Source: AP-15 sp963799085 | GTDB taxonomy: Bacteria; Pseudomonadota; Alphaproteobacteria; ATCC43930; CGMCC-115725 | Assembly (NCBI GenBank): GCA_963799085.1 | Contig: CAWCWA010000001.1 | Span: 124,001 to 188,000, forward strand | Direction: 5' to 3' | DNA: 64,000 bases | Part shown: positions 1 to 7,841 of the stretch, one piece after another | Numbering within the stretch: the stretch's first letter is position 1 | How the letters are laid out: the number at the start of each line of letters is the position of its first letter | Notes under the pieces: model-generated | Seen by the model: only the letters and a program-made list of their open reading frames with translations | Database searches by the model: none | What the model was told of the DNA's origin: nothing | Position numbers and translations under genes: made by a program

Positions 1-195
1 ATAGCCGACAAACGTGAACTGGACGCGGCCGACCGTGGTGTCTAGCGCCGCGGCAATCGCCGGCACCGAGGGGACGTAGATCGTCGACGCCATGATCCCG
101 AGCGTGGCTGTCGTCGTCAAAGCGAACAGAATTGGCCAATGGCTTGGGGCGGTATTACCAGCGTCCGGCGACGATTCTGCGGCAGCCACATCCAC
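1..195 (-). CDS. MFS transporter, Bcr/CflA-like, N-terminal part (runs off left edge)
   Basis: The reverse strand reads a first transmembrane segment starting LFALTTTATLGIMASTIYVP and continuing SVPAIAAALDTT, which is the typical helix-1 and first-loop pattern of 12/14-TM major facilitator drug exporters of the Bcr/CflA type. Only about 65 residues lie inside the window and the rest is cut off at position 1. I chose the GTG at 195 (peptide VDVAAAESS) because it gives a short polar N-tail before helix 1; another GTG lies two codons downstream. It lies 57 bp after the heparinase-like gene on the same strand, so co-transcription is possible. Family assignment rests on this fragment only, and the substrate is unknown. 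Confidence 0.6.
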   Translation of the reverse strand, partial: MDVAAAESSPDAGNTAPSHWPILFALTTTATLGIMASTIYVPSVPAIAAALDTTVGRVQFTFVGY

Positions 196-252
196 GATCG
201 ATACCTTGGGGAAAGGGCTAGGGCATAATACCAGCGCTTCATGTCTAGTACC

Positions 253-2289
253 TTACCGAAAGTTCGCGGATGCGGCGAAGATCGACGGCGATGCGGGATG
301 CGGGGCGAGCCGGATCGGCCGGCGCGCCAGCCAATCATCGAGGGGGGTGACGGGCAAAACTAAATCATCATCGTCGCAATCCGGCAGCAGTAATACGGTC
401 AGCCGACGCGCTCCCTGCGGCCAGGCGATCTGCAGCCGGCGGATCGGGCGGCCCTCGTCGCTCTCGCCGCCATCATCGTCGCATCGCGGTCGCTCCGAGA
501 CCTGGACTGGAGCCGCCCCATCGCCGCGGCGGCCGTGCAGCAACCGCGTCTCGGCGACCGCAAACGACCGCGGCGGCGGCGGCGGGGCGAATTCGAAGCA
601 AGCGCCGTCGGGTTCGAGAATGCGTGCGGTGAAGCGATCCCGCCCGAGGCGGAGGCGAGCAGTGCGGCCAGCGATGCAGATCGGCTCCGCGGTGGTGTGC
701 ATGCTCCAGACGACGTCCCCGGAAACGTCCGACGCGATCTCGTCTTGAATGACGATCTGGCGTCCGATCAAAGCGGCCCCACGACGCACGCTGCCAGAAG
801 ACCTGCCGTACGCCGCAGACAGGTCAAACACAACCCAGTTCACGCCACCCTCGACACAACTTCCGAGGATTTCTGTGCGGGCGTCTGGCAGCTGGTTGAG
901 GCCGTCGATGACGAGCGTGTTGTGACCGGCGGCATGGTTGCGATAATAGAGCCAACGCCGTCCCGACCCGCCGTCGCGGCCGTGGTCGAAATAGCCCGGC
1001 AGATCATAATCGTCGGCGCCCAGATCAACCGCCCAGCGCTGCCGGGCGCCCTCGATGATGAAGGCGCCGGCATCGGCCTGAGCGTGTAGCACGCTCTCCT
1101 CGCGGGCCGTGGCCGGGCGCGGTGGGCGGCCGGCGCAGTTGCCGCCCTTGATCGCGAAATAGACCGGGCGGTCCGCCGCGTCCGATCGCCAGCTCGTGCG
1201 GAAGCAGGCCAGTCCGAAGCCGCCGAACACCTTGCCCGTCGGCAGGCCCAGCTTCTCCGGGCTGGCGCGCGCCCGGCGCGGCCAGATCAGCGCCAGCGGC
1301 AATTGCCAACCGTCGTAATCGCCCGAGAGCCATCCATCGATCGGTCGGGAGTATCGATGGCACAGCCAAGCCAAGGGCACGGTGTCGAAACGTCGCGTCG
1401 AATCGCCGAAATTGAACGCCTCACCCGACGGCCCGACCGCGTACAGGGCAAAATCGCCCGTCTCGGCAAGGCCGGGGCGATCGGCGAGCCCGAAGCTCTG
1501 TCCCAGGCTGCTCTCCAAAGCGGCGACCATCAGCCCGGCGTGCCGCACCGTCAGCGACCAATAACTCAACCCCTCGGGCCATGCGCCGTCGGGCGCAAAA
1601 GCGTCGAACGCGTTCCACGCCGAGGCGAGCGCCGATCGCAGAAGCTTCGTCGCGAGTTCGGGATAGGCCCGCGCTACGGCGAGCGCGGCGAGCACGATGC
1701 CCGCGTTCGAAACCGCCGTGCAATTGTCGCGGCGGTGCGGCCAGGAGGGCGCGGGGTCCTCGTAGGCGGAGAGCGCCGGCTCAAGTATCTGGCGGAGCAG
1801 CGCCCCTTCGATAGCCTCCCGCTCCTGGGACGACAAACGATCGTAGAGCCAGTCATAGGCGAGCGAGACCGCGATTGCGATCTCGGCGCAATCGAGGAAC
1901 GATTTGATGACGGGCCGCTCTCTCCAGTTCGGCGCCGATGCAAAGCCTGACAGCGCCTCTCGCGTCGCAGCGAACGCGCGCTGTCGAACCGCCTCGTCCA
2001 TGACGGTAGCCGCGACAAAAGCGGCGGAGAGCAGCGCGCGGGTGCGCCGCTTGATCCCGCTCCGGACGTCCGACCGCCCCGGCGAAGCCAACTCGCAAAG
2101 CGACTTTTCAAAACGCGCGGAGAGTTTTGGGTTGCGAGTGGCGCGGTTGCGCAGAGGCTTCAGGTGGCTGCGGCGAAAGAGCAAATAGGGATGATCGAAT
2201 TTGCCGCGCGCCACCGCTTCCGCGACTTCGGCAAAGTCCGGGCCTGCCTTCCTGCCCCACTCGAAAGATGGCGCGTTGTCAAAGGGCAA
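253..2289 (-). CDS. Heparinase II/III family polysaccharide lyase-like protein
   Basis: A 678-residue protein. The N-terminal ~330 residues form an alpha/alpha-toroid-like helical region (DNCTAVSNAGIVLAALAV, WPEGLSYW, FNFGDS). The C-terminal half holds the heparinase II/III beta-sandwich signature: HAQADAGAF, then WAVDLGADDYDLPGY, then RNHAAGHNTLVIDGLNQ. In this family such residues contribute His and Tyr acid/base groups for beta-elimination of uronate-containing polysaccharide. No clear signal peptide is visible, so it may be cytosolic or exported by an unusual route. The gene stands alone upstream of the MFS gene, and an ISAs1-type transposase lies behind its start. The substrate cannot be read from sequence. 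Confidence 0.8.
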   Translation of the reverse strand: MPFDNAPSFEWGRKAGPDFAEVAEAVARGKFDHPYLLFRRSHLKPLRNRATRNPKLSARFEKSLCELASPGRSDVRSGIKRRTRALLSAAFVAATVMDEAVRQRAFAATREALSGFASAPNWRERPVIKSFLDCAEIAIAVSLAYDWLYDRLSSQEREAIEGALLRQILEPALSAYEDPAPSWPHRRDNCTAVSNAGIVLAALAVARAYPELATKLLRSALASAWNAFDAFAPDGAWPEGLSYWSLTVRHAGLMVAALESSLGQSFGLADRPGLAETGDFALYAVGPSGEAFNFGDSTRRFDTVPLAWLCHRYSRPIDGWLSGDYDGWQLPLALIWPRRARASPEKLGLPTGKVFGGFGLACFRTSWRSDAADRPVYFAIKGGNCAGRPPRPATAREESVLHAQADAGAFIIEGARQRWAVDLGADDYDLPGYFDHGRDGGSGRRWLYYRNHAAGHNTLVIDGLNQLPDARTEILGSCVEGGVNWVVFDLSAAYGRSSGSVRRGAALIGRQIVIQDEIASDVSGDVVWSMHTTAEPICIAGRTARLRLGRDRFTARILEPDGACFEFAPPPPPRSFAVAETRLLHGRRGDGAAPVQVSERPRCDDDGGESDEGRPIRRLQIAWPQGARRLTVLLLPDCDDDDLVLPVTPLDDWLARRPIRLAPHPASPSIFAASANFR

Positions 2290-2357
2290 TCCAACCCTCC
2301 GGAGGGAGGCACGCCGGTTGCCGGCTCTTGGGGCTCTCTCCTGGCACGGACAATTTA

Positions 2358-2401
2358 AGAAACCGTTTCAGTTTGTACAAGCAAGGGTTAAATCGGTTTC
2401 T
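2358..2401. promoter_or_regulatory. Inverted repeat upstream of heparinase-like gene
   Basis: AGAAACCG at 2358-2365 is the exact reverse complement of CGGTTTCT at 2394-2401, with a 28-base AT-rich centre. It lies about 70 bp upstream of the heparinase-like start and 26 bp from the transposase stop. It could be an operator for the lyase gene or part of an IS end; the sequence does not decide. Confidence 0.3.
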
Positions 2402-2426
2402 GTCGGGACTTCGGCTCGGTAGAATC

Positions 2427-3605
2427 TCAGGCCTGCGCCAGCAGATTGGCGAGAAAATCGTCTTTCCAACCGGCCAGGTTGAACTTGCCGCGCAGCGACA
2501 CCTTCGATCGGTCCTTATGCATCAGATTCAACGCCATGTGCCGGAGGATCGCGAGATTGTACGGGCTGTTGTCCATTCGGCTACGCACCTGATCCTCGTT
2601 CATGACAACGTTGAGCACCCAGTGGAGGCGATTCTCCACCCCCCAATGGGATCGGACGGCCTGACCCAGGCGCTCGGGCGACAACGGCGCGCTCATCAAA
2701 TAGTAGGCGATCTCGGTAGTCATTCTGGGCGCTCCATTGGTCGTCGTGCCCCGGGTCCGGACCACCCTGCCGACCGCGGCCAGACCCGGCCATTGATGAC
2801 GTTCCTGCAGCCAGCCGATATCGGTCGAGACTAGACTCGTTCGGGTTTCGGTGCGCCCGTGCTCATTATCGGTGGTGACATGTCCGTCACTGTTGTGATG
2901 GCGCTCCCCGTCGAAGACGCGAATCACATCAGCGTGCAAGGTTGCGTGATTACCCTTCAGCGCCAGCACGTAGTTGCCGCCCTTCCTGATGATCTGACGG
3001 CTGATGTCGCGCTGACAGTTCAAGGCATCGGTGGTGACTATCGTTCCCTCCAGGGACAGCATTTCGAGCAGCTTCGCTACCGCTAGGCTTTCGCCGGACT
3101 TCCCGTTGACGGCGATCTGCGCCAGCACCAGTCGGGTATCGCAACACCAGGCGCTGATCATATGCAGCGCTGAGCGAGCCCGGGCCGGCTTGAACGAGCG
3201 ACGCACGACCTTGCCGTCGATGGCGATGACACCGCTGCAGGCATTGCTGAAACGGCTCATGAATTTCTGGAAGCAGGCTCGGAATTCGTCGGGATCAAGC
3301 CGCCGGAAGATGCGGCTGAAGGTGTCGTGGCTGGGAATGCCGTGTTTCAAATCGAGGAAATTGCCGAGAAACTCCTGCTTGGCTTCGGCGAAGACCGCCA
3401 TGTCAACTGCCGTCTGACCGCCGCATAGCACCGTACACAGCGCGATCGTCAAAATTTCCATTAGATCGTGCCGGCGAGCGGTCGGCGAACGAGGGTCCGT
3501 CAGCGCGGCAAAGCAGTCCTCAAGCGCGACCGCGGCCAATTGCCTTTGCACGCCGCTGTCCGCCGAAAAAGCTTGGGGATATGCGGGAACCGTCATTGAA
3601 GACAT
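2427..3605 (-). CDS. ISAs1-family (DDE) transposase
   Basis: A 392-residue transposase. The start at 3605 (MSSMTVPAYPQ) was preferred over a further in-frame ATG at 3947, because the extra 114 residues are low-complexity and unlike the family. Visible family features are an N-terminal helical domain (LEDCFAALTDPRSPTARRHDL, LCGGQTAVDMAVFAEAK), then the DDE catalytic core: IAIDGKVVRRSF (first Asp), TIVTTDALNCQ (second Asp), and SHWGVENRLHWVLNVVMNED (Glu region). The full length looks intact. GC content drops sharply just upstream of the element. Confidence 0.88.
   Translation of the reverse strand: MSSMTVPAYPQAFSADSGVQRQLAAVALEDCFAALTDPRSPTARRHDLMEILTIALCTVLCGGQTAVDMAVFAEAKQEFLGNFLDLKHGIPSHDTFSRIFRRLDPDEFRACFQKFMSRFSNACSGVIAIDGKVVRRSFKPARARSALHMISAWCCDTRLVLAQIAVNGKSGESLAVAKLLEMLSLEGTIVTTDALNCQRDISRQIIRKGGNYVLALKGNHATLHADVIRVFDGERHHNSDGHVTTDNEHGRTETRTSLVSTDIGWLQERHQWPGLAAVGRVVRTRGTTTNGAPRMTTEIAYYLMSAPLSPERLGQAVRSHWGVENRLHWVLNVVMNEDQVRSRMDNSPYNLAILRHMALNLMHKDRSKVSLRGKFNLAGWKDDFLANLLAQA
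2427..3605 (-). mobile_element. ISAs1-family insertion sequence (ends not resolved)
   Basis: The element is defined by the intact transposase gene. I compared about 130 bp downstream with about 400 bp upstream and found no convincing terminal inverted repeats or target duplication, so the span given is only the coding part. The true element is likely 1.2-1.3 kb, by analogy with the family. Confidence 0.6.
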
Positions 3606-4120
3606 GCCTAGGCCGAGGCAACGCGGCCGAGTGCGATCGGATGCAACGCGACGCAACTCCCGGCATATCGCCGACTGGAGGATACCCCGCCCCCGACGCC
3701 CCTCGCCGGCGCAGAACTGCCGGGTGTAAGCAGTTGAGACAGACGGCGATCTGACGAGACCTGAGCTTCGATTGTCCAACGGAGTGTCATTGCCGTCGTT
3801 AAGCAGGAAAACCCAGAATATCTGTAAGAATCTTGCAAAACACATTTTATAAAGCAAGACTTTTCGACTGCATATGACGTTAAATCTCTCGGATATTCTG
3901 AGGGATTCGGTTGTAGCAAACTTACACGTTGCATTTTTGATTGCCATATTATTTTCAGATTACTGAAAATGGAGATTTATTAACCAAGCGTCACATTAAT
4001 GTCAGTAGTTTCGTCAACATACTGTCAAAAGAAACTGGGAGACAAGTCGGCATCGCTTGCAATTACCCTTCGAATACGACTCACTTTCTCGTGTCGTCCG
4101 ATATCTTTCCTTGAGGCACT
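3606..4120. other. AT-rich gene-free stretch beside the IS
   Basis: About 500 bp without a credible gene. From about 3790 to 4060 the base composition is clearly AT-richer than the rest of the window. It contains one perfect palindrome (3951-3970, listed separately) and lies upstream of the small ORF at 4121, so it probably contains that cluster's promoter. I could not assign a convincing -35/-10 pair. The composition suggests foreign or IS-associated DNA. Confidence 0.5.
3951..3970. promoter_or_regulatory. Perfect 8-bp inverted repeat, possible operator
   Basis: ATTTTCAG, a 4-base ATTA centre, then CTGAAAAT, a perfect dyad. There is no T-run after it, so it is not a typical terminator. It sits 150 bp upstream of the small ORF that begins the QueC-like/SARP cluster and could be an operator for that cluster. 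Confidence 0.35.
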
Positions 4121-4342
4121 ATGACGATCGAGACTTCGACCGGAAACGTGCAGTCGTCACAAGGCCAATTCCAATGCCGAGCCGAACCTTCGGGAAAGCC
4201 GTGGTCAACCACCCTTTGGAGTGTCACGACCGAAATGATTTCTTTACGGGTACCGATAAAGATAGAGCCCGGCGCCGCATCGGGACGATTTTTTGACGCA
4301 GTTAACGCTATCGTTTTCCGAAGTGACATGCGCGACGGCTGA
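4121..4342 (+). CDS. Small 73-residue protein of unknown function upstream of QueC-like enzyme
   Basis: I do not recognise the family. The ORF encodes 73 residues starting MTIETSTGNVQSSQGQF. A Shine-Dalgarno-like TTGAGG lies 5 bp before the ATG, which supports translation. The C-terminal half (LRVPIKIEPGAASGRFF, NAIVF) looks like a small folded strand-rich protein. There is one Cys and no signal peptide or membrane helix. It ends 55 bp before the preferred start of the QueC-like enzyme and is on the same strand, so the two probably share a transcript. It could be a substrate or partner of that enzyme, but this is inference. An overlapping ORF in another frame (4057-4296) lacks a ribosome-binding site. 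Confidence 0.45.
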   Translation: MTIETSTGNVQSSQGQFQCRAEPSGKPWSTTLWSVTTEMISLRVPIKIEPGAASGRFFDAVNAIVFRSDMRDG

Positions 4343-4397
4343 AAGCCGTCAACCGTGCTCCAGCGTCCCGGTTCGGCGAGATGGGAGCATTGCTTGG

Positions 4398-5576
4398 ATG
4401 ATTATTCGCGACTTGACCCTGGACGGCTCGGGGACGGCTAGGATCCTCTCGGCCAGCATCAGCTGGGAGGACCGGGATTATCCCGAACAGCAGCTGACTT
4501 TCGCTACCCGAGAACATAATGGCGAACCGTGCCGCTTGGCGGCCGATGAGCCAAGCGCCGATGCGCTCCTGGCGGCATGCTTCCCTCTCGCCGCCGTCCA
4601 TGGCGAGGCGCGCGTTCGGATTGAAGGCCGACCATGCCCGATGCTGATCGAAGGGCTACTGACGGCGCATGCCTGGTGGACGAGCTGGGGCGGCATGCCG
4701 TCACCGGCACCGCGGATCGAGAGCAGCGCTGCTGGCGGTCGGTTCGGCGATGCCTGTCCACGCCGGGGAGTTGCCTTTCTCTCGGGCGGCGTCGACGGTT
4801 TGCACATGCTGCTGCGCAACCGCCAGCTTTATCGCCCCGATGACGCCGCCTTTATCCAGGATGCGATTTTCATACACGGGTTTGACATAGGCAAGCGCGC
4901 CCGTGAACCGGAGGAGCAGCGCTACGCTGCCGCACTGCAGCGTCTTGAGCCCGTCGCCCGCGAACTAGGCTTGCGGCTGATCTCGTGCCGAACCAACCTG
5001 CGCCACCTGCCCTCACCGCAGGGATTTTGGTATTATCGCCATAATGGAGCGGCGCTCGCTGCGGTCGGGCATGCGGCGACCTGCGGGTCATGTTTCTTGT
5101 TCATCGCCGCGTCCCACGACATCGCAAACCTGGTCCCGATCGGGACCCATCCGGCGGTGGACGGGCTTTTTTCGAGCCAGCGCGTAACGGTAGTCCACGA
5201 CGGAGCACGGTATCCCCGCTTTCAAAAGGTGTGCGAGCTTGCAAACTGGCCCACGGCGCTAGCGGCATTGCGGGTTTGCCCTGGAAATCCGAGAACAAAG
5301 GCGAATTGCGGGATTTGCGAGAAATGTTTGCGCACCCGCCTCGAGCTGCTGGCCTCGGGAGTTGAGGAAACCGAGGCTTTCGGGCCGAGCTTGACCCCGA
5401 TCGAGCTATGGGAAGAAAGCGCCCTAGGATCCGTGGGCGATCGCGCCATTACCTATGAAGATTTGCTGCCGCCACTACGCGCCCGCGGCCTTGACGAGTT
5501 GTGCCGAGTGTTGGAAGCCAAGATCAACGCTTATCGGGATCAGGAACGGCAGCATCGGGCATGGCCAGAACCTTGA
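4398..5576 (+). CDS. QueC-like ATP-pyrophosphatase superfamily protein
   Basis: A 392-residue protein from the ATG at 4398, preceded by GGGAG. An ATG 105 bp upstream is in frame but gives an unlikely N-terminus. The PP-loop of ATP-pyrophosphatases is visible at residues 129-134 (SGGVDG), which binds the pyrophosphate of ATP. Near the C-terminus, Cys294, Cys304, Cys307 and Cys310 form a C-x9-C-x2-C-x2-C zinc-type cluster (NCGICEKC) as in QueC, the enzyme that makes preQ0. The ~120-residue N-terminal region is not part of canonical QueC, and the protein is about 1.7 times its length (about 230 residues). No other queuosine genes are nearby. It is therefore more likely a diverged, non-housekeeping amide- or nitrile-forming or conjugating enzyme than QueC itself. 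Neighbours are a small ORF upstream and a SARP regulator downstream. Confidence 0.6.
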   Translation: MIIRDLTLDGSGTARILSASISWEDRDYPEQQLTFATREHNGEPCRLAADEPSADALLAACFPLAAVHGEARVRIEGRPCPMLIEGLLTAHAWWTSWGGMPSPAPRIESSAAGGRFGDACPRRGVAFLSGGVDGLHMLLRNRQLYRPDDAAFIQDAIFIHGFDIGKRAREPEEQRYAAALQRLEPVARELGLRLISCRTNLRHLPSPQGFWYYRHNGAALAAVGHAATCGSCFLFIAASHDIANLVPIGTHPAVDGLFSSQRVTVVHDGARYPRFQKVCELANWPTALAALRVCPGNPRTKANCGICEKCLRTRLELLASGVEETEAFGPSLTPIELWEESALGSVGDRAITYEDLLPPLRARGLDELCRVLEAKINAYRDQERQHRAWPEP

Positions 5577-5718
5577 GCGGGTATGGCGAAGGATCGTGCC
5601 AGGATGCGCTTGATAGACGTCGAAATGCGCTTCAATATCGGCTTAGCTCGACACTTGCCGAGTTAGACCGCTGGATCGGCGCGGTTTGGCCCCTCCGCTT
5701 CGGACTGGAACAGCGACG

Positions 5719-7794
5719 ATGACCTTGTCGATCGGCATTCTGGGACCGCTGGTGATCGAATGCGGCGACCGTCGCATCAGCAAATTCCCGAAAAAGGCCC
5801 GGGCGCTTCTCGCTTATCTCGCCGCTCGGGGCGAGCAACCCGTCAGCCGCGAGCGCCTCGCCGATCTGTTATGGCCCTATCAGGGTTCGGAGCAAGCGCG
5901 CCATAGCCTGCGCAACTGTCTGCTCGAATTGCGTAAGGGATTTGCCGCAAACGACGCCGACTGCCTCGACGCCGATTTTTCCAGTTGCCGCCTGCAGGGC
6001 GTGCAAATCGACCTCGAGCGCTTCGAGCGCTTCGCGCGTTCCGGCGATCCGGCTTCCTTGCAAGCCGCGGCGGACCTGTACCGGGGCGAATTTCTCGCCG
6101 ACTTCGTGATCAATTCCGAGCCGTTTCAGGAATGGCTCGCCACTGAGCGCGACCGCACGCTTGACATAATCTGCGCAGTCCTGCAGCGGTTGACGGCGGA
6201 ATATGACGCCGTCGGTCATCACGACGCGGCAATTCAATCGGCGCGCCGATTGGTGACGCTCGATCCGCTGTCCGAACTAGGTCAGCGCGCCCTGATTCGC
6301 GCCTATGCGCGAGCCGGACGTCGCGGCGAGGCGTTGCGCCAGTACCGCAATTGCGCCGATACCTTGAAGCGCGAACTCGGCGTGGCGCCAGACGCCGAAA
6401 CGCAAGCCCTCGCCAATGAAATCGCGCATGCGGGCGGCGCGAGCGAAATCGCCGCGTTCGGCCGAACCGGCCCCGGTCCTGAACTTGCCGCGACCCGCGG
6501 TCCGACACAGGGATTGGAGCAGGATACTCGACGGCAGGTCGGCAGGCCCGGGTCGGTCAAGCTCCAATGGCCCTGCCTCTTGTCGAGCATCGCGGTCGGC
6601 GTCGGCCCGATCCGCAATCTGACCGGCAACTCGGAGCGACAGTATCTTGTCGATGCTTTCACCGACGATCTCGTCACCGATCTGCTGCAACACAGTCGCG
6701 GCCTCTCCCTGAGGCCGATGACCGAAGAAAAGGGAGCGTTCGGTGGCGTGGCACCGGCGTCTGAGCGGAGTTTCGAATATTTCGTCACCGGCAGCGCGCA
6801 GCGCAGCGGTCCTGGCACCTATCGAATTAACATGCGTATCGCCGACGCCGCCACGGCGGAATATTTGTGGGCTGGGCGCCACGATTTCAGGCCGGACGAT
6901 CTTGCCTCGATCCAGACCAAGATCACCCGCCGGATATCGCGCGAACTTCATCTTCTGCTGCTGCAACGGGCGAGCCGCCGCGCGGGTCTGGGCGCGGATG
7001 GCGAACTTGGCGTCAACGAGTGCCTGTCGCGGGCCAACGCCTCGCTCAAGGGAGCCCATCGCGCCGAGGTGTCCGCCGAGGCGCAGCGCTGGTTTCTTGC
7101 GGCTCTCGCGCGCGATGCGCGCAACGTGGAGGCGCTTTCTGGCTTGGCCATCACCTGCCAGCATATGGTCAGCCAACCCTGGTGGGCCGATCCTCGCAGC
7201 GTCGGGGCGGCATCTGATCTCGGCCGGGAGGCTGTCTCCATCGCTCTCGAATTGGCGCCGGGCCACGCTACGGCCAAATGCGTTCAAGGCATGCTCTATT
7301 CCGCGGCCGGACAATTGACGGACGCATCGCGTGCCTTCGAACAGGCGCTGGCTTTCGACCGCAATTTCGCAGCGGCGCATGGCTTTGCCGGGTACAATGC
7401 GGCGCTGCTCGGCCGCGCCCGCGATACGCTGCCGGCGATCGAGCGGGCGATGCGTCTCGACCAAGCAGACCGTCGGCACAGCATATGGTATTTCTTCGGT
7501 GGCTTCGCCGAGTTGCTGCTCGGCCGCACCGAAGGCTCGATCACGCTGCTGCGCAAGTCGCTGGAGCGCAATCCGAGTTATGGTGGAGCGCAACTCTTTC
7601 TGATGGCCGCGCTGGCGCTGACCGGACAGAGCGCCGAGGCCGCGCAGATGGCGGCGTCGTTTCGCGAACACTACCCGGAATACCCGGCCAATGCCTTCGA
7701 ACAGCTGTGGCTGTCGCGTTCGAATTCACCCGTCTATCGCGCCCAGATCGACCCGGTATTCGAAAAGATCCGCGCGCTCGGCGTCGCCGGCTGA
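5719..7794 (+). CDS. SARP-family (BTAD) transcriptional regulator with TolB-like and TPR regions
   Basis: A 691-residue regulator. Residues ~1-95 form an OmpR/SARP-type winged-helix DNA-binding domain (SIGILGPLVIECGDRRI, ARALLAYLAARGEQPVSRERLADLLWP). Residues ~100-245 are the bacterial transcriptional activation domain (IDLERFERFA, LYRGEFLADF, RALIRAYARAGRRGEALRQY). Residues ~290-420 resemble the TolB-like segment found after such domains (YLVDAFTDDLVTDLLQ, YFVTGSAQRSG). The remainder holds TPR-like helices (AFEQALAFDRNFAAAHGFAG). The start at 5719 was chosen because the next in-frame ATG upstream adds only a poor N-tail. It lies 142 bp downstream of the QueC-like gene and probably controls that cluster. 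Confidence 0.8.
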   Translation: MTLSIGILGPLVIECGDRRISKFPKKARALLAYLAARGEQPVSRERLADLLWPYQGSEQARHSLRNCLLELRKGFAANDADCLDADFSSCRLQGVQIDLERFERFARSGDPASLQAAADLYRGEFLADFVINSEPFQEWLATERDRTLDIICAVLQRLTAEYDAVGHHDAAIQSARRLVTLDPLSELGQRALIRAYARAGRRGEALRQYRNCADTLKRELGVAPDAETQALANEIAHAGGASEIAAFGRTGPGPELAATRGPTQGLEQDTRRQVGRPGSVKLQWPCLLSSIAVGVGPIRNLTGNSERQYLVDAFTDDLVTDLLQHSRGLSLRPMTEEKGAFGGVAPASERSFEYFVTGSAQRSGPGTYRINMRIADAATAEYLWAGRHDFRPDDLASIQTKITRRISRELHLLLLQRASRRAGLGADGELGVNECLSRANASLKGAHRAEVSAEAQRWFLAALARDARNVEALSGLAITCQHMVSQPWWADPRSVGAASDLGREAVSIALELAPGHATAKCVQGMLYSAAGQLTDASRAFEQALAFDRNFAAAHGFAGYNAALLGRARDTLPAIERAMRLDQADRRHSIWYFFGGFAELLLGRTEGSITLLRKSLERNPSYGGAQLFLMAALALTGQSAEAAQMAASFREHYPEYPANAFEQLWLSRSNSPVYRAQIDPVFEKIRALGVAG

Positions 7795-7841
7795 ACGGCG
7801 GACGCACCAACCCACGCGCTGCTCCGTCCGATAGCTTGCGC

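Noticed and set aside
92..748. A 218-residue plus-strand open frame
   Set aside because: It lies antisense to the heparinase-like gene and the MFS start; Arg/Ser-rich composition typical of GC-rich shadow frames.
3606..3947. N-terminal extension of the ISAs1 transposase to an upstream ATG
   Set aside because: The added 114 residues do not resemble the family, and the region is AT-rich and intergenic in character. The ATG at 3605 gives a family-like length.
2290..3960. Terminal inverted repeats of the ISAs1 element
   Set aside because: No convincing matching pair was found when the two flanks were compared by eye.
4057..4296. 79-residue ORF overlapping the small ORF upstream of the QueC-like gene
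   Set aside because: No ribosome-binding site; the overlapping frame at 4121 has one and looks more protein-like.
4398..5576. QueC proper (preQ0 synthase) for queuosine or archaeosine synthesis
   Set aside because: Twice the usual length region at the N-terminus, no queD/queE/queF nearby; only the PP-loop and zinc motif are shared.
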